Shown: positions 32,510 to 40,318 of the stretch, piece after piece
Layout of the letters: every line of letters starts with the position of its first letter
Position numbering within the stretch: the stretch's first letter is position 1
Made by a program: the position numbers and the translations under genes
Notes under the pieces: model-generated
Told to the model about the DNA's origin: nothing
Database searches by the model: none
What the model saw: only the letters and a program-made list of their open reading frames with translations
Virus record (IMG/VR): IMGVR_UViG_3300035180_000144
Coordinates: 1-41,462 of that record
DNA: 41,462 nucleotides
Reading direction: 5' to 3' (one strand)
DNA from: a virus

Positions 32510-32944
32510 ATGGCAGGCAAGTCAGACTATCTCGAAAATTTGGTGTTGGACCTGATCTTCAAGGCCACTACAAACGCAACCTTTGCCAGCGCTGCAGGCA
32601 CTGCCGCCAACCTCTACGTAACGCTGCATTCCGCTGATCCGTATGCGTCAAACGAAACGGGCACACAGTCTACTTCGGAAATCGCCTATACTAGCTACGC
32701 GCGCGTGGCCGTTGCCCGTTCCGCTGGTGGTTGGACTCGTACGGGCAACTCAATCAGCCCTGCTGCGAACATTGACTTCCCGCAGTGTACTGGCGGTACC
32801 GCAACAGCTACTCACTTCTCCATTGGCGAGTTGGCTTCCGGTACAGGTGCGCTGTTGTACGCAGGTGCGATCAGCCCGACCATCTCGATCAGCAACGGCG
32901 TGATCCCCCGTCTCACGACTGCTTCGACCGTCACTGAAGACTAA
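32510..32944 (+). CDS. Tail-fibre-like virion protein, paralogue of the 8902 gene (144 aa)
   Basis: This protein opens with DYLENLVLDLIFKATTNATF, has YVTLHSADPYASNETG and then a strand region including ATHFSIGELASGTGALLYAG. The order and the LHSADP and THFSIGE motifs match the 8902 protein, so both belong to the same Gp80-like family. They lie 23 kb apart at the two ends of the virion gene block. The Shine-Dalgarno is weak (AAAGGTAG). Its stop codon overlaps that of the convergent primase gene. Confidence 0.7.
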   Translation: MAGKSDYLENLVLDLIFKATTNATFASAAGTAANLYVTLHSADPYASNETGTQSTSEIAYTSYARVAVARSAGGWTRTGNSISPAANIDFPQCTGGTATATHFSIGELASGTGALLYAGAISPTISISNGVIPRLTTASTVTED

Positions 32945-35910
32945 GCTGGATTAATCAGGCTGACCGGCTCCATACGGGGCTTGTCAGGTAGCTTCGCGCT
33001 GGTAATGGGTACGATCTTGGGCCCGATAGATTTGATCCGCTCCAGTTCGGGCTCACTACCCGCGAACGCCTCGGCATTGGTGTCGATCAGAATGCACTTG
33101 ACCTGACCTGTCTTGAACTCTGTGCCTGCACCCAGTGTCTTCAGTATGTTCTTGTTGGTCACAATCTTCTTCTCGTACAGCTCGTTCACCGTGTCCTGGT
33201 ACACCCGGCCATTCTTGACGCACCACGCCTTGAATAATCCAGACGCAATCCAGACCTGACCTGAAACGCGATCGTAGCGTCCGATAACCGCGCGCCTTGG
33301 AGGCTCTACCAGCGTGGTGTTCGCGCCCCTTGACTCAGGTACCCACTCGTCTACCACGATGATGCCCTGGACGAACTGGTTGAGGTACTCAGCTGCAGCC
33401 TCGGGAGCTGTCTGTGTCGTCTCTACCGCGCGTTCACGCATGTTCCTGATCTGGGTCACGATGTAGTCAAACAGCGGCTTCGCAGACATGGTGTGCAGGC
33501 CACACAGCTTGGCAACCATGAACCCTGCAATGTTGGTAGCTGCCAGGGCAGACCACACGCGTTCTTCGGCGGTGACTTGCAGCAGGTAATCCAGACGCTT
33601 CATGACCTTGTGCAGCAGCGCCTCTACCTGCGCCCGGTTCTGTGTGATGAACTCTATGTAGACGCGTCCGGCATGACCGTAGTTCCGGCGCATGGGCATC
33701 TCGAACTTCCGCTCGAAGTCATTCTTGTTGTAGACCGTTGTTGACGGCACACGCAGCTCCAGCACCCGGTACGCCTTGGCGGCAGCACCCTCGACGTTGG
33801 CGAGCTTCTCGTTGATGGACGAGTTCGAGCTGGACAACATGGAGAGGCACCAGTCAGAGAACGCAGCCAGCAGCTTCCGGTCTGCCGTCAACACAACCTT
33901 CGGCTTACCGTGCGAGATGCTGTAGACCAACGCACCTAAGGCGTCAGGAGGCATGTCTGTAATCTCTTCAGCACACACCGGCAGGTTGCCCATCGTGGCT
34001 ACGAGGCTGATCTTCGCATTGTAGGTACTGCCCTTGCTATCCGCAGGGATCATGAGTTCGAGCGGATGGCCCCACACTGAGTTGACCAGTCGCTGAACAG
34101 TGGACTTGCCCTCACCCGATCTACCCAGTAGGTTGATCACACCCCCAGCGATACCTGTAAAGGCCATCAACGGCGCACCGAACGCGGTAGCGAACGCGAA
34201 TTGGTGGCAGAGGAACTTCGGGTGGTTGTACATGTTGACGATGCGCTTCCACTCATCCAGCGTACCATCCGTGCGGATTGCCTTGGCAACCATGTTCTCT
34301 TTCTCTATATCGCATCGATATGCCCCGGTCGGGGTGTACAGGGTTTCGCCCAGTACGAACTCGGTGTTGTTCTCACGCCAGCCGAGCCGGGAGAAGAGCT
34401 TGTCCCGCTGCGCGTGCTTTTGTAGCTCTTGGATGTAAGCGACCATGTAATTCCTCACGTGATCAAGGCAGTCGTTGGTGACGTACACGCCTGCGTTTGT
34501 AAGATTGGCTGTGAACTGCTTCTTGTCGTACATGTCTGCTGACGGCATGACGATCGTGTGGGTTCCTTCCAGCGGCATGACCACCTTCCACATCACGTGC
34601 TCACGGTTCTGCGACTCGTAGTACACCCGCTTGAGGGGGAACATGTCGTAGTCGAGGATGGGCTTGTCGTACTTGTCGCCGTCTTTCTTGGTGGTACTGA
34701 CGAATACTCTGCCTGCAGACCGCACAAAGGGGTACGGCGCGTCGGGGATGGTTACTGCCAGGGTAGTTCCGTCATCCTGCTCTACTTCGGTCTGTGGCGG
34801 CGGGGAGGCTACGACTGTTGACTCTCTGCCGAGGACGATGGGTGACTTGATGCTCCCCCGGTACTGGCACTCGTCACAGTCTGACGTGTGTTCCCCGATC
34901 GTGGTGCAGAGGGAGGGGCCGACGTTGTTGCGCTCGAACCTGTCGAGCACTTGGTCGGTGTAGTCCTTGCTGTAGTTGGGGCTGTTCTTCGACAGCTCGT
35001 GGTAGTGCTCCCGCCCGTTCTCAGCGTGCCGGACAACCTGACCCACATGCCACCAATGGTTGTAGGGTACATCGCCACCTGCATCCACCACGGTCTTGAT
35101 CGCTGCGCACTTGAGTAGCAGCTCAAACTTTGCCGGCGGGCCGTCGTACGTTGTCTGGACGTTACCCTCACCTCCGAAGTCGAGGTAGTCAGGTAGGTCA
35201 GACTTTGCAGGCAGTGCAACACCCATCTCGGTCGCCACGAGGTTCAAGGATGCAGCCAGTGCATCAGGCGAGTACGCCACCGAGGCTTTGACCAGCTCTA
35301 CCGGCTGTGGGTTGTCAGCCAGCTTGTAGTTGTGGGTTCCGACAACGCGGTAGACGCGGTTCATGTCGATGGCACCGGGGTCGAGCTTGAAGCCTGTGGC
35401 CTTGGCGACCTGCTTGAGCTGCTTGGCAACCGGAGCGAAGGTACTGGTGGGTACGGCGCGATCGAGGGGGAAATAGATGTGGAAGCCAAACCCGCTACTG
35501 ACGACTGTGGGCTGGGGCCAGCCGATGATCTTGGTAAACTCTTTCAGTGCTGCGATAGCGTCTTGGCGCGTTGGGTATGTCTTGGCTTTCTTGAGGTCGG
35601 TTAGGGTATCCCACTCACCCGGTTTGGCGATGTCCATCTCGAAGAAGAACACCTGTAACTGATTGAGGTTGCTTGTTGTTCTGTAGTGCGTTCGGCCATC
35701 GCCGTCAACGACCTTCTGTTCTTTGAGTGTTGACATGCAGTAGTAGACGTTGATTCCCTGGGAGTCGAGGGACATGGCGGCGGTGGCCGCTGCATCTATG
35801 GTATCGAAGATGTGGTGCTTGTAACCTCCTAAGTTCTTGTTTACTGGTATTGCTATGCAGTAGTACCCGGTATCGGGCCAGACGAAACGCAAGAAGCTGC
35901 TGGCGATCAT
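32941..35910 (-). CDS. Primase-helicase: AEP primase domain plus DUF927-like ATPase (989 aa)
   Basis: The N-terminal third is an archaeo-eukaryotic-type primase: FFFEMDIAKP (acidic pair E91 and D93), SGFGFHIYF (residues 139-147) and DMNRVYRVVGTHN (residues 182-194). A Cys-rich segment (CTTIGEHTSDCDECQYRG, about residue 340) resembles a zinc-binding linker. The C-terminal part has a DUF927-like ATPase with Walker A GRSGEGKST (residues 596-604) and acidic VCAEEITDMP about 50 residues later as Walker B. It would prime and unwind DNA at the replication fork. It reads toward the virion genes and its stop overlaps the last + strand gene. It follows an intrinsic terminator, so it may have its own promoter. 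Confidence 0.9.
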   Translation of the reverse strand: MIASSFLRFVWPDTGYYCIAIPVNKNLGGYKHHIFDTIDAAATAAMSLDSQGINVYYCMSTLKEQKVVDGDGRTHYRTTSNLNQLQVFFFEMDIAKPGEWDTLTDLKKAKTYPTRQDAIAALKEFTKIIGWPQPTVVSSGFGFHIYFPLDRAVPTSTFAPVAKQLKQVAKATGFKLDPGAIDMNRVYRVVGTHNYKLADNPQPVELVKASVAYSPDALAASLNLVATEMGVALPAKSDLPDYLDFGGEGNVQTTYDGPPAKFELLLKCAAIKTVVDAGGDVPYNHWWHVGQVVRHAENGREHYHELSKNSPNYSKDYTDQVLDRFERNNVGPSLCTTIGEHTSDCDECQYRGSIKSPIVLGRESTVVASPPPQTEVEQDDGTTLAVTIPDAPYPFVRSAGRVFVSTTKKDGDKYDKPILDYDMFPLKRVYYESQNREHVMWKVVMPLEGTHTIVMPSADMYDKKQFTANLTNAGVYVTNDCLDHVRNYMVAYIQELQKHAQRDKLFSRLGWRENNTEFVLGETLYTPTGAYRCDIEKENMVAKAIRTDGTLDEWKRIVNMYNHPKFLCHQFAFATAFGAPLMAFTGIAGGVINLLGRSGEGKSTVQRLVNSVWGHPLELMIPADSKGSTYNAKISLVATMGNLPVCAEEITDMPPDALGALVYSISHGKPKVVLTADRKLLAAFSDWCLSMLSSSNSSINEKLANVEGAAAKAYRVLELRVPSTTVYNKNDFERKFEMPMRRNYGHAGRVYIEFITQNRAQVEALLHKVMKRLDYLLQVTAEERVWSALAATNIAGFMVAKLCGLHTMSAKPLFDYIVTQIRNMRERAVETTQTAPEAAAEYLNQFVQGIIVVDEWVPESRGANTTLVEPPRRAVIGRYDRVSGQVWIASGLFKAWCVKNGRVYQDTVNELYEKKIVTNKNILKTLGAGTEFKTGQVKCILIDTNAEAFAGSEPELERIKSIGPKIVPITSAKLPDKPRMEPVSLINPA

Positions 35911-35953
35911 AGAGGATGCCTTTCAGGTGGGGGATTTCGCGGCGGGATTTTGT

Positions 35954-35983
35954 AGTGTAGCCCCGCTCTTCTAGGTCTAGCAA
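35954..35983 (-). promoter_or_regulatory. Weak candidate promoter for the primase gene
   Basis: On the - strand TTGCTA (35978-35983) and TACACT (35954-35959) are 18 bp apart and each match sigma70 boxes at 4 of 6 bases. The pair lies between the terminator at 35991-36014 and the primase start at 35910. It is only suggestive; a phage-specific promoter is equally possible. Confidence 0.25.
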
Positions 35984-35990
35984 GGAAGAA

Positions 35991-36014
35991 GAGTCAGGGG
36001 TTCGCCCCTGACTC
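35991..36014 (-). terminator. Intrinsic terminator after the ssDNA-binding protein gene
   Basis: GAGTCAGGGG and CCCCTGACTC form a perfect 10-bp stem with a 4-nt loop. On the - strand the stem is followed by TTCTTCCTT, a T-rich tail, and it lies 25 bp after the stop of the upstream gene at 36039. It should end or reduce transcription before the primase gene. Confidence 0.85.
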
Positions 36015-36038
36015 TATGTGATACGGCGTGGTTCTTGC

Positions 36039-37046
36039 TTACGCGTCCCACTCGTCCATCAACGATGCCAGCTTGCTCCCGATTGATTCAGAAGGGGATG
36101 GCGCAGCAGGCTCGGGTGCGGCAGCTGCCGCTATAGCCGTCACGGGCGCAGCGGGGGTAGGTGCAGACTTCGCGGGCTTTGCCGGCTTTGGGGCGACCGG
36201 AGGAGCGATGGTAGCCTGTGCCGGGGGTGCGACATTCTCGAACAGCTCCTGAACTGCACCACCGGTAGCCTCGTGCTCCTTCGCTTCCAGCAACGCTTTG
36301 ACCTTCTCGCTGTTCCACACGTCCTTGATCTGCATGGCTTCTTCTCGCGTCAGGAAACGGTCGGGCTTGAACAGCAGCTTCGGGTACTCCGTAGCCGAGT
36401 CGAACTTGACCATCGTAATGATCGCAGCCGTGTGCTTGGCACCGCGAGAAGCAATGAATTCAAGGTACTGCTGCCATGCGTACCAGTTCTGGCTCTCGTT
36501 TTCAGCATTGTCCTTATCCCAGGCTGAGGTCGGTGCCAGACGCATCAGCAACGGCTCAAAGTCAAGCTTGGATGCCGGTACGACAGCCAGACGACGCTGC
36601 ATGGTGCAGGCGGTGATCGCCTTGCCGCTGGCTTCGCTGATCTTGGAGCCCTTCTGGGACATCGGGCAGCTGGCACAGGTAGAGGACTGTGGCTCAGCGA
36701 CAGACGCATCAGGTTGCTCGCCGTCCAGAGAGAAGCAGGCAGGGCCGGTCACATTCTCGGGGTTGTACTTTCCCGGGTAGTACGATCGAGCCGCGCGCTT
36801 GCCTGTGTTCAGGACGACCAGCTTCACCAGAGCGACCGGCTCAGGCTCGTTGGTATCGGGGTTATTACGCATCATGACAGTCTCGTCACCGTCGAGGATG
36901 ATACGGAACTTTCCGCCCTTGACCGACAGCTGTGGAATGGACGCTTTCTGGGGGATGTTGGTCTCGGCACCGAAGATGTCAGCGAAGTAGTTGGGGATAG
37001 CGACTGCAGTGCTGCCGCCGAAGGGGATGAGTTGTTGTGTGGTCAT
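36039..37046 (-). CDS. Probable ssDNA-binding protein (335 aa)
   Basis: The protein has a globular N-terminal part (about residues 1-240), then an Ala/Pro/Lys-rich linker and an acidic tail ending SLMDEWDA. A linker plus acidic end is the hallmark of ssDNA-binding proteins, where the tail recruits partners. Four cysteines (C104, C124, C127, C147; CASCPMSQKGS pattern) could bind zinc. The order beside a primase-helicase and recombination genes supports the call. GGAGA is upstream of ATG. It has no OB-fold signature that I can name by eye, so the function is an inference from architecture and neighbours. Confidence 0.65.
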   Translation of the reverse strand: MTTQQLIPFGGSTAVAIPNYFADIFGAETNIPQKASIPQLSVKGGKFRIILDGDETVMMRNNPDTNEPEPVALVKLVVLNTGKRAARSYYPGKYNPENVTGPACFSLDGEQPDASVAEPQSSTCASCPMSQKGSKISEASGKAITACTMQRRLAVVPASKLDFEPLLMRLAPTSAWDKDNAENESQNWYAWQQYLEFIASRGAKHTAAIITMVKFDSATEYPKLLFKPDRFLTREEAMQIKDVWNSEKVKALLEAKEHEATGGAVQELFENVAPPAQATIAPPVAPKPAKPAKSAPTPAAPVTAIAAAAAPEPAAPSPSESIGSKLASLMDEWDA

Positions 37047-37058
37047 TTGATTCTCCAG

Positions 37059-37460
37059 TTAAACGGGTGACTTGCGGATTTTCATGATTTGCTGCGAGAA
37101 GGTATTGACCCCAGGCGGGATCGCACCCTCGTGCTCGTCCATGTACTTCTTGATCTCAGTTGACTTGATTCTCCTTTCAAGCATATCTAGCGCGTCGTTC
37201 TCCTTCATCCAGTTGTAAAACACACCCCAGTCTGAGCCAGAGCATTGCAAATCCACGTCGATGTAGGTCGTACCTACACCTGCTACCTTGAACCCGGTAA
37301 CGCCATCTTCATGCGCCTTGGCAAGCAGGGCATTGTTGATCAGGTCAAGCTGTTCTTTCAACGCAGCATCATGTTTCTTGTGCTCAGAACTAGCCGCCGC
37401 CCTTGCGTCACGTATCTTGATGTACGTGGCTACGAGCCGGTCAACCGTTACGTCAGTCAT
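37059..37460 (-). CDS. Hypothetical 133-aa protein upstream of the ssDNA-binding gene
   Basis: The N-terminal part is a coiled helix (YIKIRDARAAASSEHKKHDA, then LKEQLDLINNALLAKAHEDG), followed by VTGFKVAGVGTTYIDVDLQC, a strand pair, and a helical end (WMKENDALDMLERRIKS) with PPGVNTFSQQIMKIRKSPV. This pattern (helix hairpin plus beta pair plus PPGV) recurs in phage genes next to ssDNA-binding or recombination proteins. AAAGGAG precedes ATG at good distance. No catalytic motif. Probably an accessory DNA-metabolism protein; exact role unknown. Confidence 0.7.
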   Translation of the reverse strand: MTDVTVDRLVATYIKIRDARAAASSEHKKHDAALKEQLDLINNALLAKAHEDGVTGFKVAGVGTTYIDVDLQCSGSDWGVFYNWMKENDALDMLERRIKSTEIKKYMDEHEGAIPPGVNTFSQQIMKIRKSPV

Positions 37461-37472
37461 CTCAAACTCCTT

Positions 37473-37712
37473 TCAGTGTTTTACAGCGGTCCGCGACTCG
37501 TGTGTCGCTATGTAGTAGTTGCGTACTTCAGTAGCTATTTTAGCGAATGCGCCAATAATAGCAAACCCTGTTTCTTCGTCATAAAATGCTACGTTACGTA
37601 TGAACGTCAGCGCTGCGCTTGTGGCAACTGTCAGGTTTTCTGAGGCTACATCATCCAGAAGGCGATACAACCCTTCGAGCATCGCACCTTCTTCTTCAGT
37701 AAAGTCGTTCAT
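37473..37712 (-). CDS. Hypothetical small acidic protein (79 aa)
   Basis: This helical protein starts MNDFTEEEGAMLEGLYRLLD and contains TVATSAALTFIRNVAFYDEE and GFAIIGAFAKIATEVRNYYI. There are no cysteines or known motifs. Its ATG overlaps the helicase stop (ATGA), so it is translated with the helicase message. It could be a regulator or partner of the helicase, but this is speculation. Confidence 0.65.
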   Translation of the reverse strand: MNDFTEEEGAMLEGLYRLLDDVASENLTVATSAALTFIRNVAFYDEETGFAIIGAFAKIATEVRNYYIATHESRTAVKH

Positions 37713-39292
37713 TTCACACCACCTTTCTCAAGCTCGTTATTATACAGGCTAAGGATGCTTTCCTGCCCTTGTTTGCGACTATCTACCAGATTGTATATGT
37801 TCCACTCAAGATTAACAGCACCTATTTGCACGATAGTCATGTTGCGTGTCTGTCCGGGGCGGTTGATGCGCTCGACTACCTGGCCTGCTTCGTCGTTGCT
37901 GTAGATCGGTGCGTAGAAGATCATCGTGTCAGCTTCAGTCAACGTCAGGCCATGCGACATGACCTTCGGGTGGCAGAGCAGCACGTGGGGATCAGCCGAT
38001 TCCTTGAACGCGCCGATGATTTCGTTGCGCTTCTTGACCGACACGTCACCGTTCAGCACGGCGCAGCTGTAGTGCTTGCTGACCTCCTTCTCCAGAGCAT
38101 ATGTGATCCCCTTAAACGGTACGATGACGATGACCTTGGCACCCGCTTCTTCAATACACTCCAGCAGCAGCTCAAGACGTGGCTTGAAGTCGAGCGTGAT
38201 GTACTCGCCGGTCTCAGTATTTTTGACCGAGCCGGCCAATATTTGTCTGAGCTTATTGATCTTGTCCGCCGCGTTGACGGCTGTGATCGTGTTTGTCTTG
38301 GCCTCGGTCTCCATCAACGTGTGCATCTGCTTGTACATGTCCTTCTGCTCGGTGCTGAGGTTGCAGTCGCGCTTCTGCCACATCATCGGAGGGAGGTCGA
38401 GACAGTCTTCCTTCCTAAACCTGATACCCGGCTGCATGGCGTCGTACGCGATCTTGTACCCCTCAACCTTCGGCACCCACTTGAACTGGGTCGCTTGGTT
38501 CATGGTCAACCGTTGGAAGGAGCCAAAATACTCGGGCACACCGCCAGGGTTAACCAGCTTTGCCATCGCCCATGCGTCTGTTGGGGCGTTCGGGCAGGGT
38601 GTGCCGGTCATCAGCCAGAGTCGCATCCAAGGCTGTAACATCTTCTTGAACGTCTTGTAGCGACCTGTACTGGCGTTGCGGTAGCCGTTGCTGGCCTCGT
38701 CCACGATGATCAGGTTGATGTCCTTCCGCTTGGCTACCTCGTCAGCGATGATCTTGAGACCGTCGAAGTTGATGACCGCGAACTCCCAGTCAGTAGCCAG
38801 CAGTTCTAGCCTCCTGGCCCTGGAGCCATGCAGCACTACAGCCGTGCGGTGCATCAGTACCTGAAACACCTCGTTCCGCCATACACGTTCGAGCGTGGAC
38901 AGCGGAGAGACAATCAGTACCCGCTTGACGACCTTCTCGTGCATCAGGTAGTCCGCCGCCCACAACGCACTGGCCGACTTGCCAAGGCCCATCGTGTTCA
39001 GACAGAACGCGCGGTAGTGCTGCGACAGGAACGCCGCTGTCGTCTTCTGGTGCTCGAACGGTGTGAACCGTCCAGGCCACTTGTAATAGCTCAACATGGG
39101 TGCAGGGATGTCAGCGCCAATGTTCTTCAGCAGCTTGGTTTCTTCGATGCCGTGGTACACAGCCAGATTGTGGCCGTTTGCCTGCGCGGATACTTCGGGT
39201 GACAGCAGCCGTGATCGGGGTATCAGGGATAGCACTGACTCAGGGTTACGATGCTTCAGCAGCACCGTGTGCTTTTCGGGGATGAGGATCAC
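37709..39292 (-). CDS. SNF2-like DEAD/H-box helicase (527 aa)
   Basis: The protein has motif-like FTPFEHQ (residues 76-82), Walker A MGLGKS (101-106), DEAS (198-201) as the DEAH-type box, and LMTGTPCPN as motif III. The second lobe shows VLLCHPKVMSHGLTLTEADT and ERINRPGQTRN as motifs V and VI. These are the order and spacing of SNF2-family ATPases, which translocate on duplex DNA; in phages such genes occur in replication and recombination modules. The start GTG at 39292 overlaps the previous stop (GTGA), with GGAGG upstream. It might remodel replication intermediates or dislodge host proteins. The specific role is not shown. Confidence 0.9.
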   Translation of the reverse strand: MILIPEKHTVLLKHRNPESVLSLIPRSRLLSPEVSAQANGHNLAVYHGIEETKLLKNIGADIPAPMLSYYKWPGRFTPFEHQKTTAAFLSQHYRAFCLNTMGLGKSASALWAADYLMHEKVVKRVLIVSPLSTLERVWRNEVFQVLMHRTAVVLHGSRARRLELLATDWEFAVINFDGLKIIADEVAKRKDINLIIVDEASNGYRNASTGRYKTFKKMLQPWMRLWLMTGTPCPNAPTDAWAMAKLVNPGGVPEYFGSFQRLTMNQATQFKWVPKVEGYKIAYDAMQPGIRFRKEDCLDLPPMMWQKRDCNLSTEQKDMYKQMHTLMETEAKTNTITAVNAADKINKLRQILAGSVKNTETGEYITLDFKPRLELLLECIEEAGAKVIVIVPFKGITYALEKEVSKHYSCAVLNGDVSVKKRNEIIGAFKESADPHVLLCHPKVMSHGLTLTEADTMIFYAPIYSNDEAGQVVERINRPGQTRNMTIVQIGAVNLEWNIYNLVDSRKQGQESILSLYNNELEKGGVK

Positions 39293-39588
39293 AGAACCTC
39301 CAAGTCTTGTACGTCTTCCAGGTTCGTCTCGTTCACCACCATAAACACACCCCCGTGTGTCTGGACGTTCATCCCAAAACGCAGTTGCATCGTTGTTGCT
39401 GAGTTCCTACCGAACTTAGTTTCTATGGCGAAGAACTTCCCGCGATGCACACCGATGAAGTCTGAAATACCTGTGCGTCCAAACGCCCCTGATGGTGGCA
39501 TGAAGTAGAACGCTCCGATGCGGTCAAGGATGCGCTTTACTTCTCGTTTGACATCTGCTTCTGAAGCGAATACATTCGCTTTACTCAC
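39289..39588 (-). CDS. VRR-NUC domain nuclease (99 aa)
   Basis: The protein is a minimal VRR-NUC (PD-(D/E)XK) nuclease. It has a helical start (EADVKREVKRILDRIGAFYF), then GRTGISDFIGVHRGKFFAIE with D43, E56 and K58 as the active-site set, and a C-terminal strand-helix (GVFMVVNETNLEDVQDL). In phages it commonly sits beside SNF2-like helicase genes. The start is GTG at 39588 with GGGAGG about 8 bp away. It probably acts as a structure-specific or nicking nuclease together with the helicase, which starts within its stop codon (GTGA). The family assignment is firm; the substrate is not known. Confidence 0.9.
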   Translation of the reverse strand: MSKANVFASEADVKREVKRILDRIGAFYFMPPSGAFGRTGISDFIGVHRGKFFAIETKFGRNSATTMQLRFGMNVQTHGGVFMVVNETNLEDVQDLEVL

Positions 39589-39618
39589 TGGCTTTCCCTC
39601 CCTTTCAACAGTGGGTTT

Positions 39619-39654
39619 GACCCCCTTGTGCTCACTCCGAGGGGGTCTCTTTTT
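39619..39654 (+). terminator. Stem-loop with T-run, oriented on the + strand
   Basis: GACCCCC (39619-39625) pairs with GGGGGTC (39641-39647), and TCTTTTT follows on the + strand. All genes here are on the - strand, where no T-run follows the stem. It may be a terminator of antisense transcription, or a hairpin that protects the upstream message. It fills most of the 67-bp gap between two nuclease genes. Confidence 0.55.
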
Positions 39655-39655
39655 G

Positions 39656-40318
39656 CTAACTACGTTTCGGTTTCCAGAACTGGCACGATGTCACCGGACA
39701 CCAGCCGAAACATAGTCCTGACTGCTTCGCTAACCAGATGTCTTGTTCGAACGAATACTCGTAGCGTTTCAGGTCAGCAGCGTAGCTGTCCCACAGCATG
39801 GGCGCTTCATTACGTGTGTGGTGTCCGACTGTCATCGTATCGTTTTGTAACCAGTAGAACACCGTCCGACAGATGTTGACTTCGGGGAAGTTCGCAAACA
39901 CCAGCAACGAGTTGAGCATCAGCTGTGCCGATGGCTTCACCTTCCCGCTCTTGTGGTCGAGGATGAACGCCTTATCTCCACGCACGATAAGCACGTCGAT
40001 GATGCCCCGAGACCATACCTCGTCGTCCCGGAAGCCGCAAGGTTTCAAGTCGCGCGTCACACCCAGCTCGTGCTCGACGTACCGGGTGCCTGTGAACCGG
40101 CTGAGCTGATCGACGTAGTGCTGGTACATCGACAACTCGGCAGGCAGTTGTGAGCCGGTCTTCAACCCCTCTTCGAACGCCTCATGCAACCGCGTGCCCC
40201 AGGCCGCAGCTTCACCCGCTGTTTCTACAACATCTTTGGCTACCTTCGTGTGGTAATACTGCTTCGGGCAGGTCCTGAACTTCTCAATCGTGGAGTGTGA
40301 CCAGGGTAGAGGCTTCAT
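39656..40318 (-). CDS. Cas4-like PD-(D/E)XK nuclease with four cluster-type cysteines (220 aa)
   Basis: The start at 40318 (MKPLPWSHSTIEKFRTCPK) overlaps the previous stop (ATGA), and a longer upstream frame lacks support. Active-site candidates are H45, D108 (SRGIIDVL), D121 and K123 (ILDHKSGK), the RecB-like set. C17 in RTCPKQYY and C203, C207 and C212 in the C-terminal CFGWC-PVTS-C segment recall the four cysteines that hold an Fe-S cluster in Cas4 and AddB-type nucleases. It likely degrades DNA ends during recombination or host-DNA breakdown. The family is confident; the Fe-S cluster is inferred. Confidence 0.87.
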   Translation of the reverse strand: MKPLPWSHSTIEKFRTCPKQYYHTKVAKDVVETAGEAAAWGTRLHEAFEEGLKTGSQLPAELSMYQHYVDQLSRFTGTRYVEHELGVTRDLKPCGFRDDEVWSRGIIDVLIVRGDKAFILDHKSGKVKPSAQLMLNSLLVFANFPEVNICRTVFYWLQNDTMTVGHHTRNEAPMLWDSYAADLKRYEYSFEQDIWLAKQSGLCFGWCPVTSCQFWKPKRS

